From Sequoia sempervirens (lineage: Eukaryota > Streptophyta > Pinopsida > Cupressales > Cupressaceae): a stretch of DNA of 64,000 bases. Below the pieces are notes generated by a model. The model saw only the letters and a program-made list of their open reading frames with translations. It had not been told where the DNA came from and ran no database searches. Numbering within the stretch: position 1 is the first letter of the stretch; each line of letters begins with the position of its first letter. Location of the stretch: NCBI GenBank assembly GCA_007258455.2, contig VDFB02373365.1, positions 223,485,353 through 223,549,352 of the forward strand, written 5' to 3'. Positions 1 through 10,105 of this stretch are shown here, one piece after another. The translations under genes and the position numbers were made by a program.

Positions 1-335
1 TGTGCAACAGAACACTCGGGTTTTTGACATGGCTTAATTGCCTCTCATGGATTCATTAACTCTAGCAGTTGTATCATGAATTAACAGGTCGATCTTTTGG
101 TGCAATGGCAACCGTCTTTGCAATAATTGGTATCATTAAAGCCTGGGTCACAGGTTCGAACCCATTGCTTGCACTCGAGGGATTTTTTCAAGGTGTGTGC
201 CCTTGGTCTCCTTGTGTTTTTCAGCACAATGCTCAGGTTCATGGCATGGCTCAACCACCTCCCATGGATTCATTAACTCTGGCAATTGTGTCAGGCATTA
301 ACAAGTCGATCTTTTGGTGCAATGACAACCATATT
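1..335 (+). repeat. Dimeric repeat with a tRNA-like promoter core
   Basis: Two direct copies of a unit of about 215-220 bp, the first cut by the window edge. Each copy contains a CATGGATTCATTAACTCT block followed by CTTTTGGTGCAATG. Between the copies is TTGGTATCA followed by GGTTCGAACCC at 153-163, which matches an RNA polymerase III B box exactly. The same unit lies in the opposite orientation at about 45052-45418. It could be a tRNA-derived SINE family or a fragment of LTR and primer-site sequence. There is no full tRNA fold, so I do not call a tRNA gene. Confidence 0.55.
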
Positions 336-336
336 T

Positions 337-471
337 GCAACAATATCTTGTGTTATATTGTGGTATGTCTTTGATATTTGCATATGGTTATTATGTAAGC
401 TTGTATTCATGTTTTTCTCTCGTGGATTTATGTAGGAAATAGATTGATCATCTTGTATGATTCTCTTAACA
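337..471 (+). mobile_element. 3' end of a copia-type LTR
   Basis: This stretch is closely similar to the last 120 bp or so of the LTR ending at 19678: both share TTGTGGTAT, ATGGTTATT, TAAGCTTGTAT and AGATTGATCATCTTGTA, and both end in TTAACA. A primer-site remnant follows immediately. The upstream part of the LTR is replaced by the dimeric repeat or lies outside the window. Confidence 0.6.
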
Positions 472-473
472 TT

Positions 474-491
474 TCGTATTAGAGCCATGGT
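474..491 (+). other. Primer-binding-site remnant (initiator Met tRNA type)
   Basis: The sequence TCGTATTAGAGCCATGG follows the LTR end by 2 bp. It differs at two positions from TGGTATCAGAGC, the usual plant copia site complementary to initiator methionine tRNA. This sets the left element's orientation as plus. Confidence 0.55.
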
Positions 492-2303
492 CGTGGTTGT
501 GGTGTTTTAGAAATCCATGTTTTGGTATAACCTTTCTTGAGTAGATTTGATGTAAAGTTGAAGCCATGAAATTGTAGGAAATATTTTAGACATTTCAAGG
601 TATAGACACATTTGTAGGTTGTTTTGTAGATCTAGGGTTTTGGGGTTGTAGATTTGTGGTTATTTTTTTGTAGATGTGTGGTTTGAATATGAGTTTGGAA
701 AAAAGGTTTTTTGGGTGTTCACCATGAGGATTTTGTAGGGGAAGTTTCAAAAATGACCTCTTGGGACAAAATATACCTTTTCATTGGATCCAAGAGGCTT
801 GAGAGATGAAGATTGATATAAACTTGACCTTTTTTTTTTACAAGAAAAAAATGTAATTTTTTCCCCCAATCCTAGTTTGGTCGTACGAACATGAAATTTT
901 TAGAAAATAATAATAATCATTCAACCTACAATGAAATAAAATTTAATTTTAAAAATCAAAATTACAATTATTAATTTTTTTGGGGGTTCGCAGACCCCCC
1001 ATGGCCTTTTCCACATGGTCGTGATAGGTTAGACAATATTGTTAACACTGCTAGCTATGTAAGTTGGTCAATCATCCATCATCTGAAAAATTGTTGGGTT
1101 AGCATCCCATTAGGCCCCTTTAATATTCAGACCTCACTCGAGCCCCCTCCACCAATAGAAGTTTTTTTATATTAAAAATTAAAATATTTTGATAATTTGT
1201 CGAATTTGTGTCACTCAGCCTGCCTCCACACCACCACTAGTAGAGCACTGCTTAGGCACCACCTTTGTGCCACCAAGTTAGTGGAGCATTTTTTGAGAAC
1301 CACCACTAATAAAGTGCCACCCAAATGCTACCACTGGTGGGTCACCTACCAACCACCACCACAAGCCTAATTGGACATTTATTTTTAAATGCCATAACTT
1401 TCACCCACAGTTTCAGATTTTCAACTTTCAATAGTCCAAGGAAATTTGTCTCTTTGAGAAATTTGCAATGGTATAGGTATAGTTTTTTTATTTTATATAT
1501 TTTATCAAATTTTTGTTCTTTGAAGTCAAATATGTCTCTAGAACACAATTTTGGTCATAACTTTTGCATACATAATTGAATTTTTTATTTTTGAATAGGC
1601 ATTAGAGATAATTTGAAGTGTGCCACATAGTGGTTCTGATAGTTTTTCACTTAGATGAGTGAAGATATTTTGGTACTTGTTTGATCACTTATAGGTTCCT
1701 ATGTTTTGGGGTGTGATTGTGTGAGCATATGAATGAATCAAGAGGTGAAAATTTGAGGGATTGCATGTTTTCTTGAGATATGCATGATGATACAATTGAT
1801 TATCATATTTTGTGCTTCCTAATATAGATTTACTAGTGTTTTTAGAATTTTGGATTTGATGGTGATTGGTACACATGTTGTCTTCTAGTTTGATGACATG
1901 GATCGACATGTGTGAAGACCTAGAGTCTTGGTATAGTGAGAATTGAGTTTAGGTACAATGTTGGTGATGATTATGGTGTCATGGATATGTAGGTACATTT
2001 GTGTATTGACACAAAATGATCATGTATGTGGTTGTTTAGTGGTGTTGTTTTGTTTGAGTAGGTTTTTCTTATCTGTTGGATTATTTTTTGGTTCCTTTAC
2101 TATGGCACTTGATTGTGGACTTGTTTATAAAATCAAATATATGGTTGATGTGGTGTTTGAGTCTTTTGGTCTACATGTTATCTTCTTAGTTATCTCGATT
2201 TACAAGTTGTTGAGGTAATGGTGTGTTTACATGTTTTATTGGTTTTAGATCTTTGAGTTATGTAAGTGGATTATATACTCATTATCTTATAGTGGGATGC
2301 CTC
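492..2303 (+). other. Internal region of a non-coding copia-type element, left part
   Basis: No coding region is supportable. The stretch is T/G-rich and lies downstream of the LTR and primer site. It appears to continue at 16530 once the CACTA element is removed, and then runs to the LTR at 18962, giving about 4.2 kb of internal sequence without recognisable gag or pol. That would make it a large non-autonomous (LARD-like) element. This is inference from position and from the LTR match, not from protein homology. Confidence 0.4.
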
Positions 2304-2306
2304 ATA

Positions 2307-2700
2307 CACTAGTAGAATTTGGAAAATAAATGACTATGTGACTAACACTAGTAGTAGTTGGAAAATAAATGACTAATTTGGTCATTTATAAGTGACTAAT
2401 TTGGTCATCGGGTAAAATCACAACTAAATGACTAAATAGATGACTAATACAGACAAATAAAAATGACTAAATAAATGTTGTGGTGGCTGGTAGAATTTTG
2501 TGAACGAGGGTTGGATGACTAGTAGTATAGGAAGCTAGCACAAAACTTGTTTTTGTATCTATGGAAGTCTATTGGATGGCTCAGCCCAGAAACATGAAAA
2601 TCTTAACCAAGATGTAATTTTGCTTGATATCAATATATGCAGCTCGTCTGTGTTTTACTTATAAAAAAAATGACTAAATAAATAACTAAATAAATGTGTT
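2307..2700 (+). repeat. Left subterminal repeats of the CACTA element, duplicated terminus
   Basis: The terminal 39 bp (2307-2345) is followed at once by a second near-copy starting CACTAGTAGTAGTTGG at 2346. Further in are many TGACTAA motifs in both orientations, with a gap at about 2480-2660. The second CACTA start means an alternative end 39 bp inward exists, but only the outer one is flanked by the ATA shared with the right end. Confidence 0.65.
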
Positions 2701-3850
2701 CATTATTAAAATCTTGGCCATAATTTTCATTTTAATAAACATACTCTAAAACCTTCGTCAAGACCTTATTTTCAATCGTAGCCCGCCATAATTAATAATA
2801 AAATATTACAAATAAAATTACTAATAAATATTTTTTGTGGAATAAATATTTTGTTTTGTGGTGTCCTCATATGAACACCAAAGTTTCTTCTAAATTGACG
2901 AAAAACTACCAAATTATAAAAATTAATGAAAACCATAAGAGAACCTAAAAAACTAAAACCCAAAAACCTTGAAAAACAAAAAAATAAACAAAAGGAAGAG
3001 AAAAAACAAAAGATAAGAATAAGTAACCAATTAATCTAAGAGGAAAAAGGACCATTTTTTTTTTATAAGCATAATTTTTCATTTTAATAAACATACTCTA
3101 AAACCTTTGTGAAGACCTTATTTTCAATGTAGCCAGCCAAAATGGAGCAGTGAGTCGAAACCTTATTTTCAAGGTAGCCCGCCAAAATGGAGAAGTAAAG
3201 CATGACACCTGAATTTGGATTGCAACCTCTGCCCATTTTTTCACATCGAGCACGATTTGTACAGAATCTTGTGGTAAGTCACTTTCCATGGTTTCAGTTA
3301 ATTTTACTTTTCAAATATGTACACGGTCAAGCCATATGATCCATATGATCCATTCTTTTTAATAATTTTACTAGCTGCTTGTTGACCAACAGTGATTATG
3401 TTCTTTTTAAGCTAATTATGGAAAAGCATATCCATCTTGTGTTGCAAAAGTTAAGGATTTATATATAGAACTTGGAATCGAGGTTTTTTTATTCTTTTCT
3501 TTTCCATTATGAGATGTTAAAAGTGATCTTTTCTTTTCGAAGTTTTGACTATCAAATTGTGTAGTTCATAGGAGAACTTACTTTTATCTATAAAAATGAT
3601 ATTAAGGGACATGTAGATTGAGTTGTCTATACAAATTTTAGAATTTGAGCTCTTAAAATTAGCTTCCACTTTCTTAGGGGGCATGCAAATCACTTTTGAA
3701 GTTGAGTGTAAAAAATAGAGTAGCACATAAAGAAAAAGGATGAACAATAATAAAGTGAAAAGTGGCTCTTCTATCAACCATGTAGAGTACAATGAAAGGA
3801 GTGTAGGGATGGTAGGGGTTTAACGTTTATAGTGCAGTGGAACAGTAGTT
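2700..3850. other. CACTA interior without recognisable gene
   Basis: AT-rich sequence. A roughly 30-bp block around CTTATTTTCAA, GTAGCC and GCCAAAATGGAG occurs three times, near 2765, 3117 and 3160, which suggests small local duplications. No protein similarity was recognised on either strand. Confidence 0.4.
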
Positions 3851-5237
3851 CAGTTGTATAGTAGATGTCATCCTACTTTGTTTGAGAACTCTTACTGAAT
3901 TCCAAAAAATAGGAGTTCCCAAATGATGCCAATAGATATTATAAATAGAAAACAAACAACAATATTTTCATATAAAAACAACAAGAGCTGATTCATAGGC
4001 CCTATGAAAATCTCTAACTTTTTGGCTTCCCTTTGATACTTTTATGCATACTTATAGATTACATCTCCATGATTAATATGGACTGGAAGGGTTGAAAGGG
4101 CACATGTTAGTCTTTTCCATTTATTGGGCAATAAAGAGTTTGAAGTGACTAAAAGAATAACATGTAGCTCTTTACTCTAGATGCTTTATTCTCATTCAGT
4201 TATTAATATATCCAGATATAAACCACAATGACTTAAATCAGAACTAGAAGAAATCTCATGAAAACTACAAGAAGAGATCGGTGATTAGATGAATCATGGA
4301 AATGAAACCAACTCCATAAGCCACAACAAACAAAATATGCAATGCAAATGACAATATAGGCCTTCAAAGGAGTTTTCATGGATAAAGAATCATTCTCCCT
4401 TAGATCTTTTGTGAGAATTCCTGAAAGCTCCTCAGTTATCCACAATATCCACATGGTATGAGCTCTGATACAAATATTGTTCATAGTTCTTAGTTTATTC
4501 AATTTGGTGCTATTATTTTTATCCTATGATTCAGGCTTCAAACCAACCCCTCTCATTAGTATTTGTCTTCCAGAACTGTCTAGAAGAGGGTAATCAAAAT
4601 TAGTACCAGAATATCTAAAATTTGAAGATCCTTTCCCTCAAACTGAAGCTTTGTTCTCAACAAACCAGAGCTGAGAGAAGCCAAGAACTAGTGGAAGGGA
4701 AGTTGAATGAAAACTAAGAGCAACTAAAAGCCTTCCCAAGAAAAGTTCCCTTTCCACTATAACTATTGGTTCTAGTGTTTCCTTGTTCATTTTTTCTGGC
4801 ATCTCCTCATTTTTCATTTCTTGATAGAGAGCTTCTGAAAGATGTGCAAGATGTTCTTCAATCTCAACAATCAATGTTGAGATAAAATGGAAGCATTTCT
4901 CTTGCAAATAAGGTGCTAAATCATTTATCCTTGAAGGAGATTTATGTGCATGAAGAAAACTTAGGAGGTCTTCCAGAATATTCTTGGACCCCTCATCTAT
5001 GGTATCTTTTATTTGACTAACCTCAGTTCCAAAATAAGCGTTAATACGACCAAACCAGTCTTCATCATTTGTCATCATAAATTTAAAACTCAACCCAGAT
5101 AAATTGACACTTTTTAGGTCCCCTCTCTTGACAAGCCAGCCCTCACCAGTAGCTAATTTGTGCAAATGGGTTTCAACATCTTTGTAACTTGCTAGAGATG
5201 TAACTATGGCTTCAAGGCATTTACCAACCTTAACTCT
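3851..5237. repeat. Segmental tandem duplication, copy A
   Basis: Closely matches 5511-6896 at an offset of about 1660 bp, starting at CAGTTGTATAGTAGATG and ending at TAACTCT. The copies differ by scattered substitutions and small indels, for example three extra bases near 3912. The unit holds one COG1 exon segment plus intron-like flank. A 273-bp unique spacer, including a splice-acceptor-like sequence, separates the two copies. Confidence 0.85.
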
Positions 5238-5288
5238 AGTTGACCACCACCCTCATGCTCTTGTTTCAATTTAGTTTCTTCCCAACCC
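4233..5288 (-). pseudogene. COG1: COG1 gene fragment, copy A (conserved oligomeric Golgi complex subunit 1)
   Basis: Read on the minus strand, it resembles the middle of plant COG1, a subunit of the Golgi tethering complex for retrograde vesicles. Recognisable blocks in family order are AYFGTEVSQIKDTIDEG, EDLLSFLHAHKSP, NDLAPYLQEK, IVIVERELFLGRLLVAL, ICIRAHTMWILWITEELS and DLRENDSLSM. The N-terminal third and the whole C-terminal half of the roughly 1,000-residue family protein are absent. A splice-acceptor-like TTGTAG lies at the upstream edge near 5288, so genomic rather than spliced sequence was copied. Stops and frame changes break the reading (stop after the GFSQLWFVENK block). Orientation and order match copy B. 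This is most likely a fragment captured by the CACTA element, not the functional gene. Confidence 0.8.
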
Positions 5289-5510
5289 TACAAATCACAT
5301 ACTAATAAATGGTAAGCCTTGAAATCATGGAACAAAAAACTACAAGAGATGGAGCAAGCATACAACATTAAAATTGTGACTTGCAGCAGTAAAAGAAAAG
5401 AAGCAGTAGGCAATTTGATATACAATCAGAAAAGGGCATTTTATGAGGTTGCCTTAAGGAAGAAAATTAAAAATTAAATAAAATCATGCTTCAAATTCCA
5501 TTTAAATGTT
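5238..5510. other. Spacer between duplicated COG1 segments
   Basis: Unique 273 bp between the two duplication units. On the minus strand it contains the acceptor-like boundary near 5288 and a short readable stretch EHEGGGQLE, then AT-rich intron-like sequence. Confidence 0.4.
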
Positions 5511-6896
5511 CAGTTGTATAGTAGATGTCATCCTACTTTGTTTGAGAACTCTTACTGAATTCCAAAAAATAGTTCCCAAATGACTCCAATAGATATTATA
5601 AATAGAAAACAAACAACAATATTTTCATATAAAAACAACAAGAGTTGATTCATAGGCCCTATGAAAATCTCTAACTTTTTGGCTCCCCTTTGATACTTTT
5701 CTACATACTCACAAATTACATCTCCATGATTAATATGGACTAGAAGGGTTGAAAGGGCACATATTAGTCTTTTCCTTTTATTGGGAAATAAAGAGTTTGA
5801 AGTGACTGAAAGAATCAAATGTAACTCTTTACTCTAGATGATTTATTCTCATTCAGTTATTAATATATCCAGATATAAACCATGATGACTTAAATTAGAA
5901 CTAGAAGAAATCTCATGAAAACTGCAAGAAGATATTAGTGATTAGATAAATCATGGAAATGAAACCAACTCCATAAGCCACAACAAACAAAATATGCAAT
6001 GCAAATGAGAATACAATCCTTCAAAGGAGTTGCCATGGATAAAGAATCATCCTCCCTTAGATCTCTTATGAGAATGCCTGAAAGCTCTTCAGTTATCCAC
6101 AATATCCACATGCTATGAGCTCTAATACAAATATTGTTCATAGTTCTTCTCAATTTATTCAATTTGGTGCTATTATTTTTATCCTGTGATTCAGGCTTCA
6201 AACCAACCCCTCTCATTAGTATTTGTCTTCTAGAATTGTCTAGAAGAGGGTAATCAAAATCAGTACTAGAATATTTGAAAGTCGAATATCCTTTCCCTCA
6301 AACTAAAGCTTTGTTCTCGACAAACCAAAGCTGAGACAAGCCAAGAACTAGTGGAAGGGAAGTTGAATAAAAATTGAGAGCAACTAAAAGCCTTCCTAAG
6401 AAAAGTGCCCTTTCCACTATAACTGTCGGTTCTAGTCTCTCCTTGTTCATTTTTTTGGCATCTCCTCATTTTTCATTTCTTGATAGAGAGCTTCTGAAAG
6501 ATGTGCAAGATGTTCTTCAATCTCAACAATCAATGTTGAGATAAGATGGAAGAATTGATCTTGCAAATAAGGTGCTAAATCATTTATCCTTGAAGGAGAT
6601 TTATGTGCATGAAGAAAACTTAGGAGGTCTTCCAGAATATTCTTGGGCCCCTCATCTATGGTATCTTTTATTTGACTAACCTCAGTTCCAAAATAAGCAT
6701 TAAGGCGACCAAACCAATCTTCATCATTTGTCATCATAAATCTAAAACTCAACCTAGGTCAATTGACACATTTTAGGTCCCCTCTCTTGACAAGCCAACC
6801 CTCACTAGTGGTTAATTTGTGCAAATGGGTTTCAACATCTTTGTAACTTTCTAGAGATGTAACTATGGCTTCAAGGCATTTACCAACCTTAACTCT
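5511..6896. repeat. Segmental tandem duplication, copy B
   Basis: Second copy of the 3851-5237 unit. At its right edge the duplicated TAACTCT runs directly into the upstream COG1 exon, with no intron between them, unlike copy A. The breakpoint therefore lies inside the COG1 sequence. Confidence 0.85.
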
Positions 6897-7413
6897 CACG
6901 CAGATCTACAAATCCATCAGCTATTATTTGTTTCATCCTACTAACAAAAAGGATTTCAAAAAGTTCATCCCATAGACTCTTTGAGTGCTTCAAAACAATC
7001 TCACACATGCATTGCCATGAAAACTCAACATTTGAACCAAAAACCATTTTTAGCCACTCCAAGCTCCCTTCAAATGCATCCAAACTATCCAATGTTTCTC
7101 TAATCAATGTCTCATTCTCTGCAAGTTCCTTGCCACTTTTCACAAGATCAAGAAAATACTTTCCCCCAAGCCTATCTGCAGAGAGAATATCATTTGCACA
7201 TGTCTTAAGCCATGCTAAGCAAGACTCTAATATAAATTCACTCGACAAAATCATCATGGTAGCTTGTAGCTTCTCTCTATGAGATTTCCACAACTGCACC
7301 TCATTGTCTAGCTTTGGAATCCCACCAAACAACTGTGATTCAGGTGGCACTGCCAACACAGTCTTATAAAAAAGAGTCAAATTGTTTAGAACCTCCAAGA
7401 AGAGTTCTCCAGC
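5935..7413 (-). pseudogene. COG1: COG1 gene fragment, copy B with an additional upstream exon
   Basis: The minus-strand exon from 7413 to about 6893 begins right after a splice acceptor (GTTAG). It shows the COG1 blocks LTLFYKTVLAVPPESQLFGG, ETLIRETLDSLDAFEGSLEW, LKMVFGS, LWDELFEILFVSRMKQII and DGFVDL. It then abuts the duplicated segment (KCLEAIVTSLESYKD, AYFGTEVSQIKDTIDEG, EDLLSFLHAHKSP, IRAHSMWILWITEELS). The junction near 6890 is frameshifted, and in-frame stops follow (for example before the RLSFRFMM block). Together the pieces cover roughly the middle 40 percent of the family protein. The retained acceptor argues for DNA-level capture. Upstream of 7413 the sequence turns abruptly into the unrelated foldback, so the gene is cut there. 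Confidence 0.82.
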
Positions 7414-7474
7414 CTAACATAGCATTACTTGTATGACTCTTACCACATTACAGAAAATGGAACTAACTTCCCCC

Positions 7475-7991
7475 ACCTTATCGGTCTATTGGTCGAACTT
7501 GTCTTCTGGTTCCAGCCAGTTCTATTTTTTCATCAGCGTGAGGATCTTCTATTAGCAAGATGAGGTCTCTTGTTCCTACAATGGTCTGATGGGGATGTCA
7601 TCGGTGGAGTTCATTCCCATCGTTGGTTGCATGAGGATATTTTATTGGCGGGATGAGGTCTCCTATTCCTGTGATGGTCGAATGGGGATGTCGTTGGTGG
7701 AGTTCGTGATCGTCATTGGAACCAATGACGAGCACAAACTCCACCATCGACATCCCCATCGGGCCATCATGAGAATAGGAGACCTCGTCCTACCAATAGA
7801 AGATCCTCACGTCGATGAAAAAATAGGTTCCAACGATGAGCACGAACTCCACCGATGACATCCCCATCAAACCATCATGGGAATAGGGGACCTCATCCTG
7901 CCAATAGAAGATCCTCATGCTGATAAAAAGACAGAACCATCAATGCATCGTTGGAACCAGAAGACACATCCGGCTGATAGACCGATAAGGT
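7475..7991. repeat. Foldback (inverted repeat) of about 517 bp
   Basis: The left arm starts ACCTTATCGGTCTATTGG and the right arm ends CTGATAGACCGATAAGGT. Arm-internal blocks such as GATGGGGATGTC, ATCGGTGGAGTTC, TATTGGCGGGATGAGG and TTGGAACC recur inverted around a centre near 7725. The arms are imperfect and also contain direct sub-repeats (GATGAGGTCTC twice in the left arm). No clean flanking duplication was found. It could be a foldback or MITE-like transposon, or an inverted duplication made during gene capture. Confidence 0.75.
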
Positions 7992-8803
7992 AGTCCTTTT
8001 CAAATAAGTTTGTTCTACTATCATGGACCAAACAAGCATTATAATTAGAGACTAACAAGAACTACCAAGAAAATTTTCATTGACACATCATCTAATGGAA
8101 GAAGTATTTTTTTGGCCTAATGGATCCTGACCAAATCAGTTTAAACCTAGCAGAGCAAATTTCAATTGGGTCGGATAAGCCCCACTGAGAGTTCACTTTA
8201 CAAAACCAATCCTTGGCGAAAGAGAGAACTGGATAAATGCATCTAGAAGAGCTCCCCAACAATATACAACCTCCATGGCACCGAATCATGTATCATCCCA
8301 GACAAGAATTTCTACACCACAGCTAATTTGTTGACAGAATTTTGAATCAACGAATATGTTCTTTTATACTCAATAGTCAGGAAGAATGTTATACTAACTA
8401 TGGATTTCACCTATTATAATTGTTCTTAGTTGTTGCACTACTATTTCTAGTTTCTATGCAACTGTTCTTAGTTGCATTATTTATTTGTATTGTTTGATGA
8501 ACCCTTGGTGTGTGAAGTCTTCTAGCCATTTATGTCAGAATGAAGTAGATGGAGTTAAGGGGTTTTCTTTCAGATGATATGGAAAATTTTGTTTGGAACC
8601 AAATAGAGTTGAATGGGTGTTTCAAACTCAATCAAATCTTGTTTAAAACAACCCAACATGAAGACAAGTGTACTTAGAGGATTGGGATTGCTTTTCTGAT
8701 CATCATGATTTGGTTTAGAGCCAGGAAATTGAAGCAAAATGGTGATAAAGAACAATAGGGCATGAGCAAAAAATATGTCAAGCTATTTTGGGAAAAACGT
8801 GCC
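7992..8803. other. CACTA interior, no confident gene
   Basis: A 65-codon minus-strand open stretch at 8092-8289 reads GCILLGSSSRCIYPVLS and may be another captured coding scrap, but I cannot name a family. Nothing else is recognisable. Confidence 0.3.
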
Positions 8804-9007
8804 TTAAACATTAGAGATCTTCAAATTTGGGAAAATATTTTGAGAGGTTCCTTGCAAAATCCATTTTGTGCACATTCTGCAATCAATCATTTCATTCCAT
8901 GAGATGGCATCTCTTTGAGGCATTATGTCAAACAATTCAGGTGTGTTGTCTATGATTCCACATCTTCCATATATGTCTACTAGAGCATATCTAACTATAA
9001 CATCCAA
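8804..9007 (-). pseudogene. Pentatricopeptide repeat (PPR) protein fragment, copy 1
   Basis: The minus-strand reading contains ALVDIYGRCGIIDN followed by LFDIMPQRDAISWNEMI, the characteristic central part of PLS-class plant PPR motifs (organellar RNA-binding proteins). Only about one and a half motifs are present, with no initiator, targeting peptide or downstream E/DYW domain. About 150 bp of it is repeated at 9307-9460. It is probably a captured fragment inside the CACTA element. Confidence 0.75.
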
Positions 9008-9129
9008 GTATCTTTTTAATTCATCTATCTTTCATCAATCTCTTTACTATTTGAACCTCGTACAAATGTATTAGAGAAGAACATAAGTTGCTGCATTTTT
9101 AGGATCCAACTAAAAATCTGAATGGTCGA

Positions 9130-9465
9130 TCAACCATGCACACCTAATGATCAACTATATATGTAAATTGTAATGCAATAAGGGTTACTGACGTGTGAAG
9201 TATGTGCAGCCCTCATCCACTAAACCTACATGACTGCATGCACCTAGAACTCAAGCAAAGCTTACAATGTTAGGATGTGTTCCAGAGTGCTTCATTAATT
9301 CAAAGATTTTGAGAGGTTCCTTGCAAAATCCATTTTGTGCACATTTTGAAATCAATCATTTCATTCTATGAGATGACATCTCTTTGAGGCATTTTGTCAA
9401 ACAATTCAAGTGTTTTGTCTATGATTCCACATCTTGCATATATTGTCTACTTAAGCTAGTTTTTC
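9130..9465 (-). pseudogene. PPR protein fragment, copy 2
   Basis: On the minus strand, 9465 to about 9307 is a near-copy of the first PPR fragment. It is followed, toward lower coordinates, by IFELMKHSGTHPNIVSF and LGACSHVGLVDEG, typical of the next PPR motif. In-frame stops are present, one before LGACSHVG. So two partial, overlapping pieces of a PPR gene lie in direct order within 650 bp. Confidence 0.72.
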
Positions 9466-9557
9466 CTATAGCTGTTGTTATTTGGTGTTTTCAATGTTGT
9501 AGAGTCAAATTTTCCTGTATGCCTAAATGTCTTTTTTTTTGTAAAATCAAGTTTATA

Positions 9558-10105
9558 CTATGCTCCCCCAAGTTTCGGGGATGAGGACGACAGGGGATGG
9601 TGGGACGCTTTTTTGGTAAGAGGGTACTGTTGGGTCATTTTTTAGGGGACGGTAGGGGATGGCTATAAAAATTTGGGAAACTTTTAAAAATATAGAAAAA
9701 TTTCAAATATTCATATCAGAACATTGATAAAGCATTCATCATAGGCATTGTAGAAGATTAATACATAACATTAGACTTGAATTGAGATTTCAAATAAGAA
9801 TTGACAAAAAAAGTAACAAAATTCAAATTATTTTATCGTCAATGTGCATACATATTAAATAAGAATTATAAAAAATACCCAAAGGATTCAAGTTTCAACT
9901 ATAAAATGACAAAAACATAGAAAATATATGGTTGTCCCTAATTAGTAGATGCAACTGGTAGGTCTGTATCAAAATTGGAGCTCAAGTTTGTGTCACTATC
10001 AGATGCAAAGGTAGGGGGAAGTTTTTGAGTCCCCCAAGTCCCTAAAACATTTTTGGGATGGGGACGTGGGTACCAAGGTAGGGGAAAAGTCCCTGTGGAG
10101 CACTG
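9558..10105. mobile_element. Non-autonomous hAT-like element (548 bp)
   Basis: It is flanked on both sides by the identical octamer AGTTTATA (9550-9557 and 10106-10113), the 8-bp duplication size of hAT transposons. The left end is CTATGCTCCCC and the right end, reverse-complemented, CAGTGCTCCAC, giving a degenerate short inverted terminus with shared TGCTCC. The subterminal regions are rich in GGGGA and TCCCC runs. There is no transposase. It is nested in the CACTA element, so it inserted later. Confidence 0.72.

Noticed and set aside
120..175. tRNA gene suggested by GGTTCGAACCC
   Set aside because: Only the B box and a weak A-box-like stretch are present; no acceptor or anticodon stem can be formed, and the block is part of a repeated unit.
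4233..7413. A functional COG1 gene on the minus strand
   Set aside because: The parts are duplicated, frameshifted and stop-containing, and the N- and C-terminal parts are missing; everything lies within CACTA boundaries.
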